The notes under the pieces: generated by a model
Told to the model about the DNA's origin: nothing
Seen by the model: the letters and a program-made list of their open reading frames with translations, nothing else
Database searches by the model: none
Assembly (NCBI RefSeq): GCF_947581785.1
Contig: NZ_CANPVO010000022.1
Location: forward strand, 1 to 61,011
DNA length: 61,011 bases
Origin: Candidatus Palauibacter polyketidifaciens
GTDB taxonomy: Bacteria; Gemmatimonadota; Gemmatimonadetes; Palauibacterales; Palauibacteraceae
Direction of reading: 5' to 3'
Shown: positions 1 through 8,719 of the stretch, one piece after another
Numbering within the stretch: the stretch's first letter is position 1
Layout of the letters: every line of letters starts with the position of its first letter
Translations under genes and position numbers: made by a program

Positions 1-715
1 AGTGCTCCAGGTAGGCGTCCCCCGGCACGAACAGTTCGAGGTCGTCCCGGGCGAAGGCCGCCGCCGTCATCCAGTTGTAGTAGGGCTGCTCCAGCGGGGT
101 CGGGTTGTACCACAGAACGCGCGTCTCGAAGGCGGCCCGGTCCGGCGGAAGGCGGATCTCGACCCGCCACGGCGTCCGCGCCGGGAGGTCCGTGGCGCCG
201 ACGATCGTGCTTACGCTCCCGTCCGCGTTCTCCCGCATGAGATAGTCGACGGGCGTGGCCGTGGCCGGCGTGTGCCCGATGACGCCGAAGTTGAACTCGA
301 GGCCGCCCGAGGTCCACGGCCCGCGCAGCGCGATGTCCCGGAACTTCATCACTTCGTTCCGATAGATGAACTCGTGGCCCGTCTCCTTCACCACGGCCCC
401 CCACACCTTGCCACCCACCTCGGGAAGGACGAAGACCTCGACGAGGTCGTTCTCCATCCTCACGACCTTCCATTCCCGGGGCTCCGACGTCGCCGCGTAC
501 CCCTCGAACGTGTGGTAGGGGTAGAGCCGGCGGTCGGTGGCGAGCACCGGCACGGGGTTCGGATCCGAAAACGGGTACGTATCGAGGACGCGCACCTCCT
601 CGGAGATCCGCGCACGCGGTCCGGCGGTATCGCACGAAGCGGCGGCCAGCGCGGCACACGCGGCAGCCGAGGTCAGCGCGGCGACCCGCGAACTCCGCGA
701 AGTCAATCGCGACAA
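1..715 (-). CDS. DUF5107-type lipoprotein (3' end outside window)
   Basis: About 238 codons are visible; the C-terminus lies beyond the window edge. The N-terminus is a lipoprotein signal: basic residues, an Ala-rich core and the lipobox LAAASC with Cys28, so the mature protein is probably anchored outside the cytoplasm. The following region matches what I know of DUF5107 (EVGGKVWG, FIYRNEVMKF, GGLEFNFGVIGH, YYNWMTAAAF), a beta-rich domain seen in carbohydrate loci and often followed by TPRs. TTG 715 is chosen because GGAGGAGG lies 6 nt upstream. It overlaps the end of the upstream galactokinase gene by 13 nt, so the two are probably translationally coupled. The biochemical role is unknown; a link to sugar metabolism rests on context. 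Confidence 0.8.
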   Translation of the reverse strand, partial: MSRLTSRSSRVAALTSAAACAALAAASCDTAGPRARISEEVRVLDTYPFSDPNPVPVLATDRRLYPYHTFEGYAATSEPREWKVVRMENDLVEVFVLPEVGGKVWGAVVKETGHEFIYRNEVMKFRDIALRGPWTSGGLEFNFGVIGHTPATATPVDYLMRENADGSVSTIVGATDLPARTPWRVEIRLPPDRAAFETRVLWYNPTPLEQPYYNWMTAAAFARDDLELFVPGDAYLEH

Positions 716-2913
716 GTGACACCTCCTCCGCTCGTTACGGTAGCGCCGTCGGCGGCGTCGGCGACGAACAGTGCCCGGCGGTCGACCCCTCCGCGGGGGG
801 CGTAGAAACGATCGATCAGTGCTTCGATCACGCTCTTCGCCCGGTTCGCGCGGCAGAGCGCGACCGCGCAGCCGCCGAATCCCGCTCCCGTGAGCCGCGC
901 GCCGGCCGCGCCCGCGTCGAGAGCCACGCCCACGATCTTGTCGAGTGCCTGCGTGCTCACGCTGAAGTCATCGCGCAGGCTTGCGTGCGATGCGTTCATC
1001 AACCGGCCGAAGGCGGCCAGGTTCTCGCTGCGAAGCGCGCGCTCGGCCTCGATCACCCGGCGACCCTCCGTGGCCACATGACGAAAGCGCCTCGACAACG
1101 TGAGGGGCAAGGATTTCCCGGCCCGGGCCAGGATGGATGCGAACTCGTCCTCGTCGGCTTCCACCACCTCCGGCCAGGATGTCCGGCCAACCCGTTCGAG
1201 GGCCTCCGCGCACTGGGCCCGCCGCTCGTTGTACAACCCGCGTACCGCGCCCGCCTTCTCCGCGCGCGTCAACGACGAGGCGACCACCCACCGCCATCCT
1301 TCCGGTACCGGCAGCGGCGTCACGCGCAGCGGCCCGAAGTCGATCCGCAGCGCGTGCCCTTCCTTTCCGCAGAGAGACACCGCCTGATCCATGCCGCCGC
1401 CCTGCACCCCGACGTAACGCTCGGCGCGGGCGAGGAGCGCCGCGAGTTCCAGCGCCTCCACCTCCGCTTCGTTGGCGTGCAGCAGGGCCAGCGCGGACGC
1501 CACTACGAGTGCGGATGAGGACGACAACCCCTCCGCCTCCGGCAGGGTGCCCGTAACCGTGCCGCGGATGCCTCGTTTCAATCCCACACCGTGGTCCAGC
1601 AACCCCCTGGCCGCGGCCCTCACATAGTTCGACCAGTGTCCCCGGGGTGCGGATTCGATCGTGCGGTCCAGCCGGAAGGCGAACGAACCGTGGGCGGAGT
1701 CGCCTTCGAGTTCGACCGTCGCCTGCCCGGCCGCCTCGAAGTCGAGGTGGACGTGTCGGTCGAGAGCCATCGGCAGCACGGGCAGGCCGTTGTAGTCGAT
1801 GTGCTCTCCGATCAGGTTGATGCGCCCCGGAGCAGTCGCGATCCCGCCGGGCGGCGCCTGCGGCGGACCGAAGAGTGACGCCTGCGCCGCGCGGAGCGGC
1901 TCCGGGCGCACGTGCGGCGTCCAGAGATCGACGGGATACGCGCCGGCCTCGGTCAGTCTTCGGAGCGAGTCGGCGACGCGCTCGCGGTCTTCGGGGAAGG
2001 TGACCCCCATCCACCCCGGCCCCACGGGCACGAGGCCGCAGCGCGTCCGTTCGGCGGCGGCCAGATTGCCGACGGCTTCCGACAGGTAGAATTCGTCCTC
2101 GATCCCCGGGGACTCCGCGAGGAAGTCTCGGAAGCGCTCCTCGAGCAGGGGCAGGATCACGGGGAAGAATCCCCACAGGCCCATGCACGCCGGACTGTCC
2201 GCGTCCACCCGGACTGCCGCGCCCGAGGCGGTGCGCCCGATGACGCCGGGCGGGGTGGCCGGGGATTCCGCGTCGTCGCCCGCCCGCGCCGCGACGCCGT
2301 CGAGGCGCAGATCCAGGCCCTCGGTCATGTGGAGTAGTGTGCCGTCGGGCCCCGGTTCGCACAGGCCGCGCGACACGCCACCGTGGGCCGACAGAGTGTC
2401 GGCCAGGGGCGAGGTCGCCGCGAAGGCGCGGATGCCCGCGGGCGGAGCCGCGAGCGCGTGCGCCAGGCGCTCGTAGGCGACCCGCCCGTAGAAGTCGTCC
2501 GCGTTGCAGACGGCGAACGGGGTCTGGCGGGGCAGAGCGGCTGCCGCGGCCAGCACGGCAAATCCCGTGCCCCAGGGCCGGACGCGACCGGGCGGCGGGA
2601 GGGGGACGAGGTCCGCGTCAACGAGACGCTGGCAGGCGAAGGAGAGCGAGAGCCCTGCAGCCCGCAGCGGAGTCAGGCTCGCCTCGAACTCATCCTGTTG
2701 ACTCTCGCGAACCACGAGCACGAAACGCCCGAACCCCGCGCGCACGGCGTCGTACACGGCATATTCGATCAGCGACGCGCCGCCCGGCCCCACCGGTTCG
2801 AGTTGCTTGGCGCGGCCGAACCGCGTGGATCGCCCGGCGGCGAGGATCACCAGCGTCGGCCGCTCCGGCCGGTCGCCCTGTCTCGCCCCGTCGATCGAAA
2901 CGGCCCCGCTCAT
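703..2913 (-). CDS. bifunctional sugar nucleotidyltransferase-galactokinase fusion
   Basis: Two enzymes in one 736-residue chain. Residues about 19-330 are a nucleotidyltransferase-like domain with LAAGRSTRFGRAKQ and NADDFYG, as in stand-alone sugar-1-phosphate nucleotidyltransferases. Residues about 355-730 are a GHMP galactokinase: GRINLIGEHIDYN (363-375), the GLSSSSALV phosphate loop, GGGMDQ carrying the likely catalytic Asp, and the C-terminal GAGFGGC motif. The expected chemistry is galactose to galactose-1-phosphate (kinase), then to NDP-galactose (transferase). The second step is inferred from the fusion, and the base specificity cannot be read from sequence. The start overlaps the upstream glycosidase stop (ATGA), so it sits in the same operon. 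The substrate could also be another hexose or fucose-like sugar. Confidence 0.85.
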   Translation of the reverse strand: MSGAVSIDGARQGDRPERPTLVILAAGRSTRFGRAKQLEPVGPGGASLIEYAVYDAVRAGFGRFVLVVRESQQDEFEASLTPLRAAGLSLSFACQRLVDADLVPLPPPGRVRPWGTGFAVLAAAAALPRQTPFAVCNADDFYGRVAYERLAHALAAPPAGIRAFAATSPLADTLSAHGGVSRGLCEPGPDGTLLHMTEGLDLRLDGVAARAGDDAESPATPPGVIGRTASGAAVRVDADSPACMGLWGFFPVILPLLEERFRDFLAESPGIEDEFYLSEAVGNLAAAERTRCGLVPVGPGWMGVTFPEDRERVADSLRRLTEAGAYPVDLWTPHVRPEPLRAAQASLFGPPQAPPGGIATAPGRINLIGEHIDYNGLPVLPMALDRHVHLDFEAAGQATVELEGDSAHGSFAFRLDRTIESAPRGHWSNYVRAAARGLLDHGVGLKRGIRGTVTGTLPEAEGLSSSSALVVASALALLHANEAEVEALELAALLARAERYVGVQGGGMDQAVSLCGKEGHALRIDFGPLRVTPLPVPEGWRWVVASSLTRAEKAGAVRGLYNERRAQCAEALERVGRTSWPEVVEADEDEFASILARAGKSLPLTLSRRFRHVATEGRRVIEAERALRSENLAAFGRLMNASHASLRDDFSVSTQALDKIVGVALDAGAAGARLTGAGFGGCAVALCRANRAKSVIEALIDRFYAPRGGVDRRALFVADAADGATVTSGGGVTCRD

Positions 2914-5009
2914 CGGGACAACTCGACCGTTCGCGCCTCGCCCGCGATGCGGAGCCCTTCAACGCGCGCCCGGACGGCGCCGTCGACGGCGGCATCCCCG
3001 CGAGCGACGAACGCGGGCAGCCGGGAGCCGGTGCGCAATCCGCGCCATGGACAGGTGTCGACGAACTCCTCGATCGCGCCCAGCGCGAACAGCGGCCCCC
3101 AACTCTGGAAGCGCCGGCCCCGCCCCCGGCCGCTGCGTGCGTCGAAGTTCTCGCGGCAGAACCCCGTGCGCCGGCGGTCGGCGAGAAACATGAGCGCCCC
3201 TTTCCACGCCAGCTCGCTGGCGAATTCGTCGAATCCGTAGCGCCGCAGTCCCTGCAGCACGAGGTAATTCATGGGCGGCCAGATGGAGCCGCGCCAGTAC
3301 TGCTGGTCGTCGAACGCGGGGTCGTCGCGCGAAATCGTGGGCAGCACCCACTCTCCCCGGAAGCGCGCGGGATCGCGCAGCACGTCCACCATGCGCCGCG
3401 CCTGCCGCGCCGACGGCACGCCGGCGATCAGGGGAAGGAAGTTCGATGCCGCTACGCGCGTCGAGTGGCTGCCAGGCAGTTCGTCGAGGTAGAGCCCGGC
3501 GGCGTCGGACCACAGCACGCGGTTCATCGCCGCGACGATGCGGCGGCGCTCATCATCCAGCCGAGCCGCCTCCGCCGGGTCGCCGAAGATGCGCGCGATC
3601 CGCGACAGGCACTCGAGATCCAGGGCGCGGTAGCTGCACAGATCGACGGCGGACATGGCGAGGACTTCCCGCCCCGGATCCCATTCCACGTCGTCCCACA
3701 GCGGGAGGTCGTCCTGGCCCGATTCCCACGCCGCCCGCTGGTGGCCGCTCGCGCCGACTTCCCATTCCGGGAGCCGCCCGCGCTCCGGGACCAGGGCGGT
3801 ATCCGAACCCCACGCGAACAGTCCGCGCGTGAGCCCCTCGCGGCGGGGGCGCCCGCCCTTGTCGGCCACCCACCAGTCGTTCCACGCGCGGAGTCCCGGC
3901 CATGCGGCGGCCAAAGCGTCCGCATCGGGGCAGGCGAGGTGCAGCTTCAGGGCCGCGAACGACCCGACCGGGGGCTGCGAGCGGTCGGGCGTGCCGCCGA
4001 GGCGGCTCCTCCAGTTGGGCACGTTCCCGTTCGGGTAGCGCGATTCGAGCCCCGCGAGGAGAGCGTCCCAGGCCAGACGCCCCGACGCGGTGGCGAGCGC
4101 GAGGGCGTTGAAAAAGGAATCCCACCCGAAGACCGTCCAGTCGTCGGGATTCGGCGTACTCTCCGTCGGTGTCTCGTCCCTCGGCTTTGGGAAGATCCAG
4201 CGGCGGCCGGCCGGTGCGTACAGGCGTCCGGTTTCCGGCTGGAGGAGGACGGTCCACATCAGGTTGTCCGTGACGGCCTCGACGAGTCCTTCCGCGGCCC
4301 CCGACCCACGTGGACGGCGGCGGTCCCAGTCGGTGCGCGCGTCGTCGATCCAGCGGTCCAATTCGGGAAGGAGCTGTTGGGCGCGGTCCAGGCTGGCTCC
4401 CGGCCGGGACCGCGGCCCCGGCGCGCTCCTCGGCTCCCAGGCGACGACGGCGGCCACGCGTTCCCTCGCCCGAGGCGCGAAGGCGGCAGCGATCTCCGTG
4501 CTTCCAAGCCCCGCCCGCCAGCCGTCGGGCCCTTCCTCCCATCGTGTCTTCCATCCCCATGGATCGTCGGCCACCAACTCCACCCGGCCCGGCACCCCCG
4601 CCACCGCCCGCAGGGCCACGGCACCCTCGCGGCGCGACCATTCCAGGATGAGCGTACCCTCCACGGGGCGGGAAGCGGGCGAAGGCTCGGCAGCGAGATC
4701 GAACTCCATCCGCGCGTAGCATCCATCAGGTGCGTGGGGACCGACGCGGGAGACCATCCAGTACCAGTCCTCCAGGTCCCGGCGCTCTCCGTCGGGGGTG
4801 GTGAAGATGAGGCGGAGTCCAACCCCGTCGCCGGGTCCGGCCGCGAACACGAGCCCGGCCCAGCGGCGCGCGTCGAGCGCCCCGACCCGCATCATGCCGG
4901 TCCGATCCGCGTGCTCGGTTGGGCGGAGTTCATGGCCTGCCAGTCTATGGCTGGCCGTCCCGAGGGGCGACGGCCGCAAGGACTCGAGGGTTGGCAGGGC
5001 GGCCGTCAC
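2910..5009 (-). CDS. MGH1/GH63-like glycoside hydrolase
   Basis: A 699-residue protein with no visible signal peptide. The N-terminal ~230 residues look beta-rich. The remainder resembles the (alpha/alpha)6 barrel of MGH1-like/GH63 glycosidases: FGWDSFFNAL, AWESGQDDLPLWDD, QYWRGSIWPPMNYLVL and FQSWGPLFALGAIEEF, which line the active site in that family. It is the first gene of the operon and ends with an ATGA overlap on the galactokinase fusion, suggesting it releases the sugar that the next enzyme phosphorylates. Substrate and linkage cannot be predicted. The start at 5009 is plausible but no strong ribosome binding site decides it. Confidence 0.72.
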   Translation of the reverse strand: MTAALPTLESLRPSPLGTASHRLAGHELRPTEHADRTGMMRVGALDARRWAGLVFAAGPGDGVGLRLIFTTPDGERRDLEDWYWMVSRVGPHAPDGCYARMEFDLAAEPSPASRPVEGTLILEWSRREGAVALRAVAGVPGRVELVADDPWGWKTRWEEGPDGWRAGLGSTEIAAAFAPRARERVAAVVAWEPRSAPGPRSRPGASLDRAQQLLPELDRWIDDARTDWDRRRPRGSGAAEGLVEAVTDNLMWTVLLQPETGRLYAPAGRRWIFPKPRDETPTESTPNPDDWTVFGWDSFFNALALATASGRLAWDALLAGLESRYPNGNVPNWRSRLGGTPDRSQPPVGSFAALKLHLACPDADALAAAWPGLRAWNDWWVADKGGRPRREGLTRGLFAWGSDTALVPERGRLPEWEVGASGHQRAAWESGQDDLPLWDDVEWDPGREVLAMSAVDLCSYRALDLECLSRIARIFGDPAEAARLDDERRRIVAAMNRVLWSDAAGLYLDELPGSHSTRVAASNFLPLIAGVPSARQARRMVDVLRDPARFRGEWVLPTISRDDPAFDDQQYWRGSIWPPMNYLVLQGLRRYGFDEFASELAWKGALMFLADRRRTGFCRENFDARSGRGRGRRFQSWGPLFALGAIEEFVDTCPWRGLRTGSRLPAFVARGDAAVDGAVRARVEGLRIAGEARTVELSR

Positions 5010-5194
5010 GCTCGGCGAGTCTCAGCCCGCGCCGGCCTCCGCAGACTGATCGGATTGGCACGGCACGCCGGCCGGCGCCATTATGCGTATATGCGCCAGA
5101 CGGTCAGCAGGACCGGACGCCACCGACCAGGACGGCAACTACCCGGACCCCGACAGCGCGGCGTCGGAACAGGCGACAACCGCGCAGAGCCGCG
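5010..5194. promoter_or_regulatory. divergent promoter region, glycosidase operon / cysK
   Basis: The 185-bp divergent gap contains, on the plus strand, TTGGCA (5055-5060), 18 nt, then CATTAT (5079-5084), a possible sigma70-type promoter for cysK. On the minus strand CATAAT (5085-5080) preceded at about 16 nt by CTGACC could serve the glycosidase operon. An interrupted inverted repeat (GGCGCCAT at 5074-5081, ATGCGCC at 5091-5097) covers both -10 elements and could be an operator. All are pattern matches by eye. Confidence 0.4.
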
Positions 5195-6124
5195 ATGATC
5201 GACGCGCTGATCGGATATACTCCGACGCTTCGCCTCCGCCGCGTCGTTGAGCCGGGCATGGCGGAGGTCTGGATCAAGCTGGAGGGGATGAATCCGGCCG
5301 GCTCGATCAAGGACCGGACCGCGCGCGCCATGGTCGACGACGCCGAGACGCAGGGATTGCTCGAGCCCGGCGGCACTATCGTCGAGCCCACCTCCGGCAA
5401 CACCGGCATCGGCCTCGCCCAGATCGCCGCCTGGCGCGGGTACAGGCTCATCCTCTGCATGCCGTCGTCGATGAGCGCGGAGCGCAAGCGCACTCTCGGT
5501 GCGTACGGCGCCGAATTGGTGCTGACCGACCCGGAACGGCGCATGCTGGCCGCGCGCGAGGAAGCCGAACGCATCTCCCGGGAATCCGGCGCCTACTATC
5601 CCGACCAGTTTTCCAATCCCGCAAACCCGCGCGTCCACTACCAGACGACCGGACCGGAACTCTGGACCGACATGAAGGGACGCATCGACGTGTTCGTATA
5701 TGGCTCCGGGACGGGCGGGACCATCAGCGGCACCGGGCGATTCCTCAAGGAACAGGATCCGAACATCCAGGTCGTAGCCGTCGAACCGGCTCGCTCGCCG
5801 GTCATCTCGGGCGGTGAACGCGGCCAGCACCAGTTCCAGGGAATGGGACCGGGCTTCATCCCCGAGAATCTGGAGCGCACGATCCTCGACCGCGTAATCA
5901 CCGTCTACGAGGAGGACGCGTTCCCGCTGGGCCGGCGCCTGGCCCGGGAAGAGGGGCTTTTTCTCGGAATGAGCAGCGGCGGCATCATCTACGCGGCGCT
6001 TCAGATCGCACGCGAGATCGGCCCCGGCCACCGGGTCGCCGCCATCTCGCCCGACGACGGCGCCCGCTACCTGAGTACCGTACTGTATTCGCCCGAGGAT
6101 CCGCCGGAGACCGTGGCCCGCTAG
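5195..6124 (+). CDS. cysK: cysteine synthase (O-acetylserine sulfhydrylase)
   Basis: PLP enzyme of 309 residues that makes cysteine from O-acetylserine and sulfide in the cytoplasm. The PLP lysine is in NPAGSIKDR near residue 36; TSGNTG (about 66-71) binds substrate; GSGTGGT is the phosphate-binding loop; the C-terminal half carries GIGLAQIA-type and GMSSGG motifs typical of CysK. Length is normal for the family. ATG 5195 is chosen because the conserved N-terminus (GYTPTLRLRR) starts just after it; longer in-frame starts would add a low-complexity tail. The gene stands alone between two minus-strand sugar loci and converges on the permease gene, the two stop codons sharing one CTAG. Confidence 0.93.
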   Translation: MIDALIGYTPTLRLRRVVEPGMAEVWIKLEGMNPAGSIKDRTARAMVDDAETQGLLEPGGTIVEPTSGNTGIGLAQIAAWRGYRLILCMPSSMSAERKRTLGAYGAELVLTDPERRMLAAREEAERISRESGAYYPDQFSNPANPRVHYQTTGPELWTDMKGRIDVFVYGSGTGGTISGTGRFLKEQDPNIQVVAVEPARSPVISGGERGQHQFQGMGPGFIPENLERTILDRVITVYEEDAFPLGRRLAREEGLFLGMSSGGIIYAALQIAREIGPGHRVAAISPDDGARYLSTVLYSPEDPPETVAR

Positions 6125-6939
6125 CGAATCCCTTCCAGTTGGATCCCGCGCACGAAGTACCGCTGGGTGAAGAGGAACAGGAGCGCGATGGGCAGGACGG
6201 CGGCGACGCCGGCCGCCATCTGGTAGGGCCAGTTGATCTCGTAGGTCGAATGGAAGGCGGCGATCCCCACCTCGACGACCCGCATCTCCATGGAGCGGGT
6301 GACGAGGAGCGGCCACAGCAGGTTCTTCCACGCGTCGACGAACGCGAACAGCGCGAGTGTGGCCACGGCGGGCTTCGCGAGGGGCAGGGCGACGCTCCAG
6401 AAGATGCGCACGCGTCCGGCCCCGTCCACGCGCGCCGCGTCCTCCAGTTCCCTGGGCACCGTCCGAAAGTACTGTCGCATGAGGAAGATCCCCCACACCG
6501 AGACGAGTTCCGTGGAGACGAGCCCCTGGTAGGTGTCGATCCAGCCGAGGGCCTCGATCATGAGGAAGCGGGGGATGAGAACGACGACTGCGGGCACCAT
6601 CATCGTCGACAGGAAGAGCATGAAGAGCCCGTCCCGCCCGGGAAATTCGAGGCGCGCGAAGGCGTACCCGGCCATGGCCGAGGTCGCGACCTGGCCCGCC
6701 GCCACCGCCGTCGCGAACACGAGCGAGTTCAGGAAGTAGCGGCCGAAGGGCTGGACCGTGAGCGCCTCGGGATAGTTCGACCACCGCGGCGACCGAGGCA
6801 GGAGGCCCCCGCCGGCGAAGACATCGAGCTGTCCCATGAGGCTCGTCAGGCCCATCCACGCGAAGGGCGCCGCCATGACGAGGCACGCCGCGGCGAGCAG
6901 GAGTCCGCGCGCCGTCCGGGGGAGGGTGCGCTCAGGCAT
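6121..6939 (-). CDS. ABC sugar transporter permease, MalG type
   Basis: Inner-membrane permease of 272 residues with about six hydrophobic segments. The cytoplasmic EAA loop is clear (EDAARVDGAGRVRIFWSVALPLAKPA), which docks on the ATPase. Length and the N-terminal LLLAAACLVMAAPFAWM helix fit the MalG/UgpE group of carbohydrate importers. It is the last gene of a five-gene operon; its ATG lies 8 nt inside the end of the MalF-like gene, so the two permease subunits are probably made in step. Substrate is likely a sugar or short oligosaccharide, inferred from the family and from the glycosidase at the head of the operon. Confidence 0.92.
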   Translation of the reverse strand: MPERTLPRTARGLLLAAACLVMAAPFAWMGLTSLMGQLDVFAGGGLLPRSPRWSNYPEALTVQPFGRYFLNSLVFATAVAAGQVATSAMAGYAFARLEFPGRDGLFMLFLSTMMVPAVVVLIPRFLMIEALGWIDTYQGLVSTELVSVWGIFLMRQYFRTVPRELEDAARVDGAGRVRIFWSVALPLAKPAVATLALFAFVDAWKNLLWPLLVTRSMEMRVVEVGIAAFHSTYEINWPYQMAAGVAAVLPIALLFLFTQRYFVRGIQLEGIR

Positions 6940-8719
6940 GGGTCCGGCGTGTGTCGAGGAAGCGGAAGTGCAGCCAGGTGGCGACGAACACGACCGCGAA
7001 CAGCATCCAGCTCATCGCCGCCGCGTTGCCGAACTGCAGGAACTCCCACGCCTCGCGGTAGATGTGGTAGACGGCGACGTCCGTGGCGCCCAGCGGGCCG
7101 CCTTCCGTCATCACGTAGACGAGTCCGAACACCTGGAAGGAGCCGATGACGGACGTGACGAGCACGAAGAACAGGGTGTGGCGCAGGCCGGGCAGGGTGA
7201 CGTGGCGGAAGCGTTGCCACGGCCCCGCGCCGTCGACCCGGGCCGCGTCGTACCAGTCGCGCGGGATGGCGGCGAGGCCTGCTTGAAAAATAACCATCTG
7301 ATAGCCCACGACCATCCAGATGCCGATCATCATCAGGCTGACGAGCGCGGTGTCGGATGACGTGAGCCAGGGGACGGACTCGAGTCCGGCGCGCTCCAGA
7401 CCGCGGTTCAGTAGTCCGTACCGGTCGCTCAGCAGCCACTTCCACACCACCGCGATCGCCGCCACGCTCGTGATGCCGGGCAGGAAGAGGGCGAGCCGAG
7501 CCCAGCGCATGGCGCGGCGCGATCCGCGGGTGAGGAGCGCCAGGGCGAGGGCGATGGCCATCGCGGCGGGCACGTGCAGGGTGAACAGCGCCGTGTTCCC
7601 GATCGCCGACCACCATTCGCCGTCCCCGAGCAGCGTCGCGTAGTTGTCGAGTCCGAGGAAGAGCGGCGCGGGGTCGATGAGGCGCCATTCGTGCAGCGAA
7701 ATCCACAGGGAGAAGAGGAGCGGCCCGAGGGTGAACGCGAGGATGAGGGCTGCGGCGGGGGCGAGGAGGCCCCACGCCGCCAGCGTTCGGCGCAGGGCGC
7801 GGGGGCGGGGCGCGAGCTGCGCGAGGTGGAGCGCCAGCGCCACGAGGAGGGCGGCGAGCGCGGCGGCCGCGGCCAGCGCGAGAGCGGGCGAGGCGGTGCG
7901 TTCGTACCCGAGGAAGGCGAGGTGGACATCGGCGGTGCGAGCCGCGTGCCAGGTGGCACCGTCCGCTTCCACGGTGTACGGCGCGCCCGCGGGCGTGTCG
8001 GCGGGCAGCGCGGCGCCTCGGTCGGGCCGCGCGGCGATCTCCGCCGCGACGGCGGGCGGCATCGTCCACTGCGCGTCCGCAACCCCCAGCGAGCGGTCCT
8101 GGGCCCAGGAGAGGTGGGCGACCCGCGCGGCGTGGACCGGATCCGCGCCGGTCGCCATGGCGAGTTCCACGGCCCGCGCGCCCTGAGCTACGGTGGAGGC
8201 GCTCAGCGCGCGGAGTTCGCCGTCCGCCCACCTCCCCCCCGCGACCGCCGTCAGGGCGACGCAGCCGATGGATAGGAGCGCGACGCCGGTCGGGTAGCGC
8301 GGGACGGTCGATCTGCGGCGGCGTCTCGCGGCCCAGCCGCCGATGAGCGCCATCCCCGCGAGCGCGATGGCCGTGGCGGCACGAGGGAAGGCCGCCCATG
8401 GGCCGCCTGTCCGGCGCGGCGCGACCGCGATCCAGGCGGCGGGGTCGAGCGCGCCGGGCTCATAGGCATAGGCCCCGGCCCGGCCGCCTCCGTCGCCCGA
8501 GCCGAGGATCGCCGCCCGCTCGCCGAGCAGTCCGGCAACGGCTCGGCCGCCGCCCCCCTCTTCCCACAGCGCGGCCGCCATGCCCGCCTCGGCTCCCGCC
8601 GCGTCGACCCGTGCGCCCTCCACCCGCCCGATGGCGACGGCCAGGACCAACCCGAGGCCGCTCACGAGGATGACGGCGGTGAGGGCCGCGAGAACCGACT
8701 GCCGGGTCCCGCTTACCAT
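6932..8719 (-). CDS. ABC sugar transporter permease, MalF type, with long N-terminal extension
   Basis: A 595-residue permease. From about residue 313 it is a standard MalF/UgpA-type subunit, with the EAA loop in DWYDAARVDGAGPWQRFRHVTLPG. Before this is an extension of about 310 residues not usual in the family: hydrophobic segments near 8-30, 112-130, 144-161 and 278-300, enclosing two soluble stretches (about 31-110 and 162-275) that may face the periplasm. ATG 8719 is chosen because it overlaps the binding-protein stop (ATGGTAA); longer readings run antisense-like through the neighbouring gene. The extension could sense or bind ligand, but no known domain was recognised. Confidence 0.85.
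   Translation of the reverse strand: MVSGTRQSVLAALTAVILVSGLGLVLAVAIGRVEGARVDAAGAEAGMAAALWEEGGGGRAVAGLLGERAAILGSGDGGGRAGAYAYEPGALDPAAWIAVAPRRTGGPWAAFPRAATAIALAGMALIGGWAARRRRRSTVPRYPTGVALLSIGCVALTAVAGGRWADGELRALSASTVAQGARAVELAMATGADPVHAARVAHLSWAQDRSLGVADAQWTMPPAVAAEIAARPDRGAALPADTPAGAPYTVEADGATWHAARTADVHLAFLGYERTASPALALAAAAALAALLVALALHLAQLAPRPRALRRTLAAWGLLAPAAALILAFTLGPLLFSLWISLHEWRLIDPAPLFLGLDNYATLLGDGEWWSAIGNTALFTLHVPAAMAIALALALLTRGSRRAMRWARLALFLPGITSVAAIAVVWKWLLSDRYGLLNRGLERAGLESVPWLTSSDTALVSLMMIGIWMVVGYQMVIFQAGLAAIPRDWYDAARVDGAGPWQRFRHVTLPGLRHTLFFVLVTSVIGSFQVFGLVYVMTEGGPLGATDVAVYHIYREAWEFLQFGNAAAMSWMLFAVVFVATWLHFRFLDTRRTHA

Noticed and set aside
2337-5198. 953-codon plus-strand frame and many other long antisense frames
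   Set aside because: Arg/Pro/Gly-rich shadows of real genes, as expected in very GC-rich DNA; no domains or ribosome binding sites.
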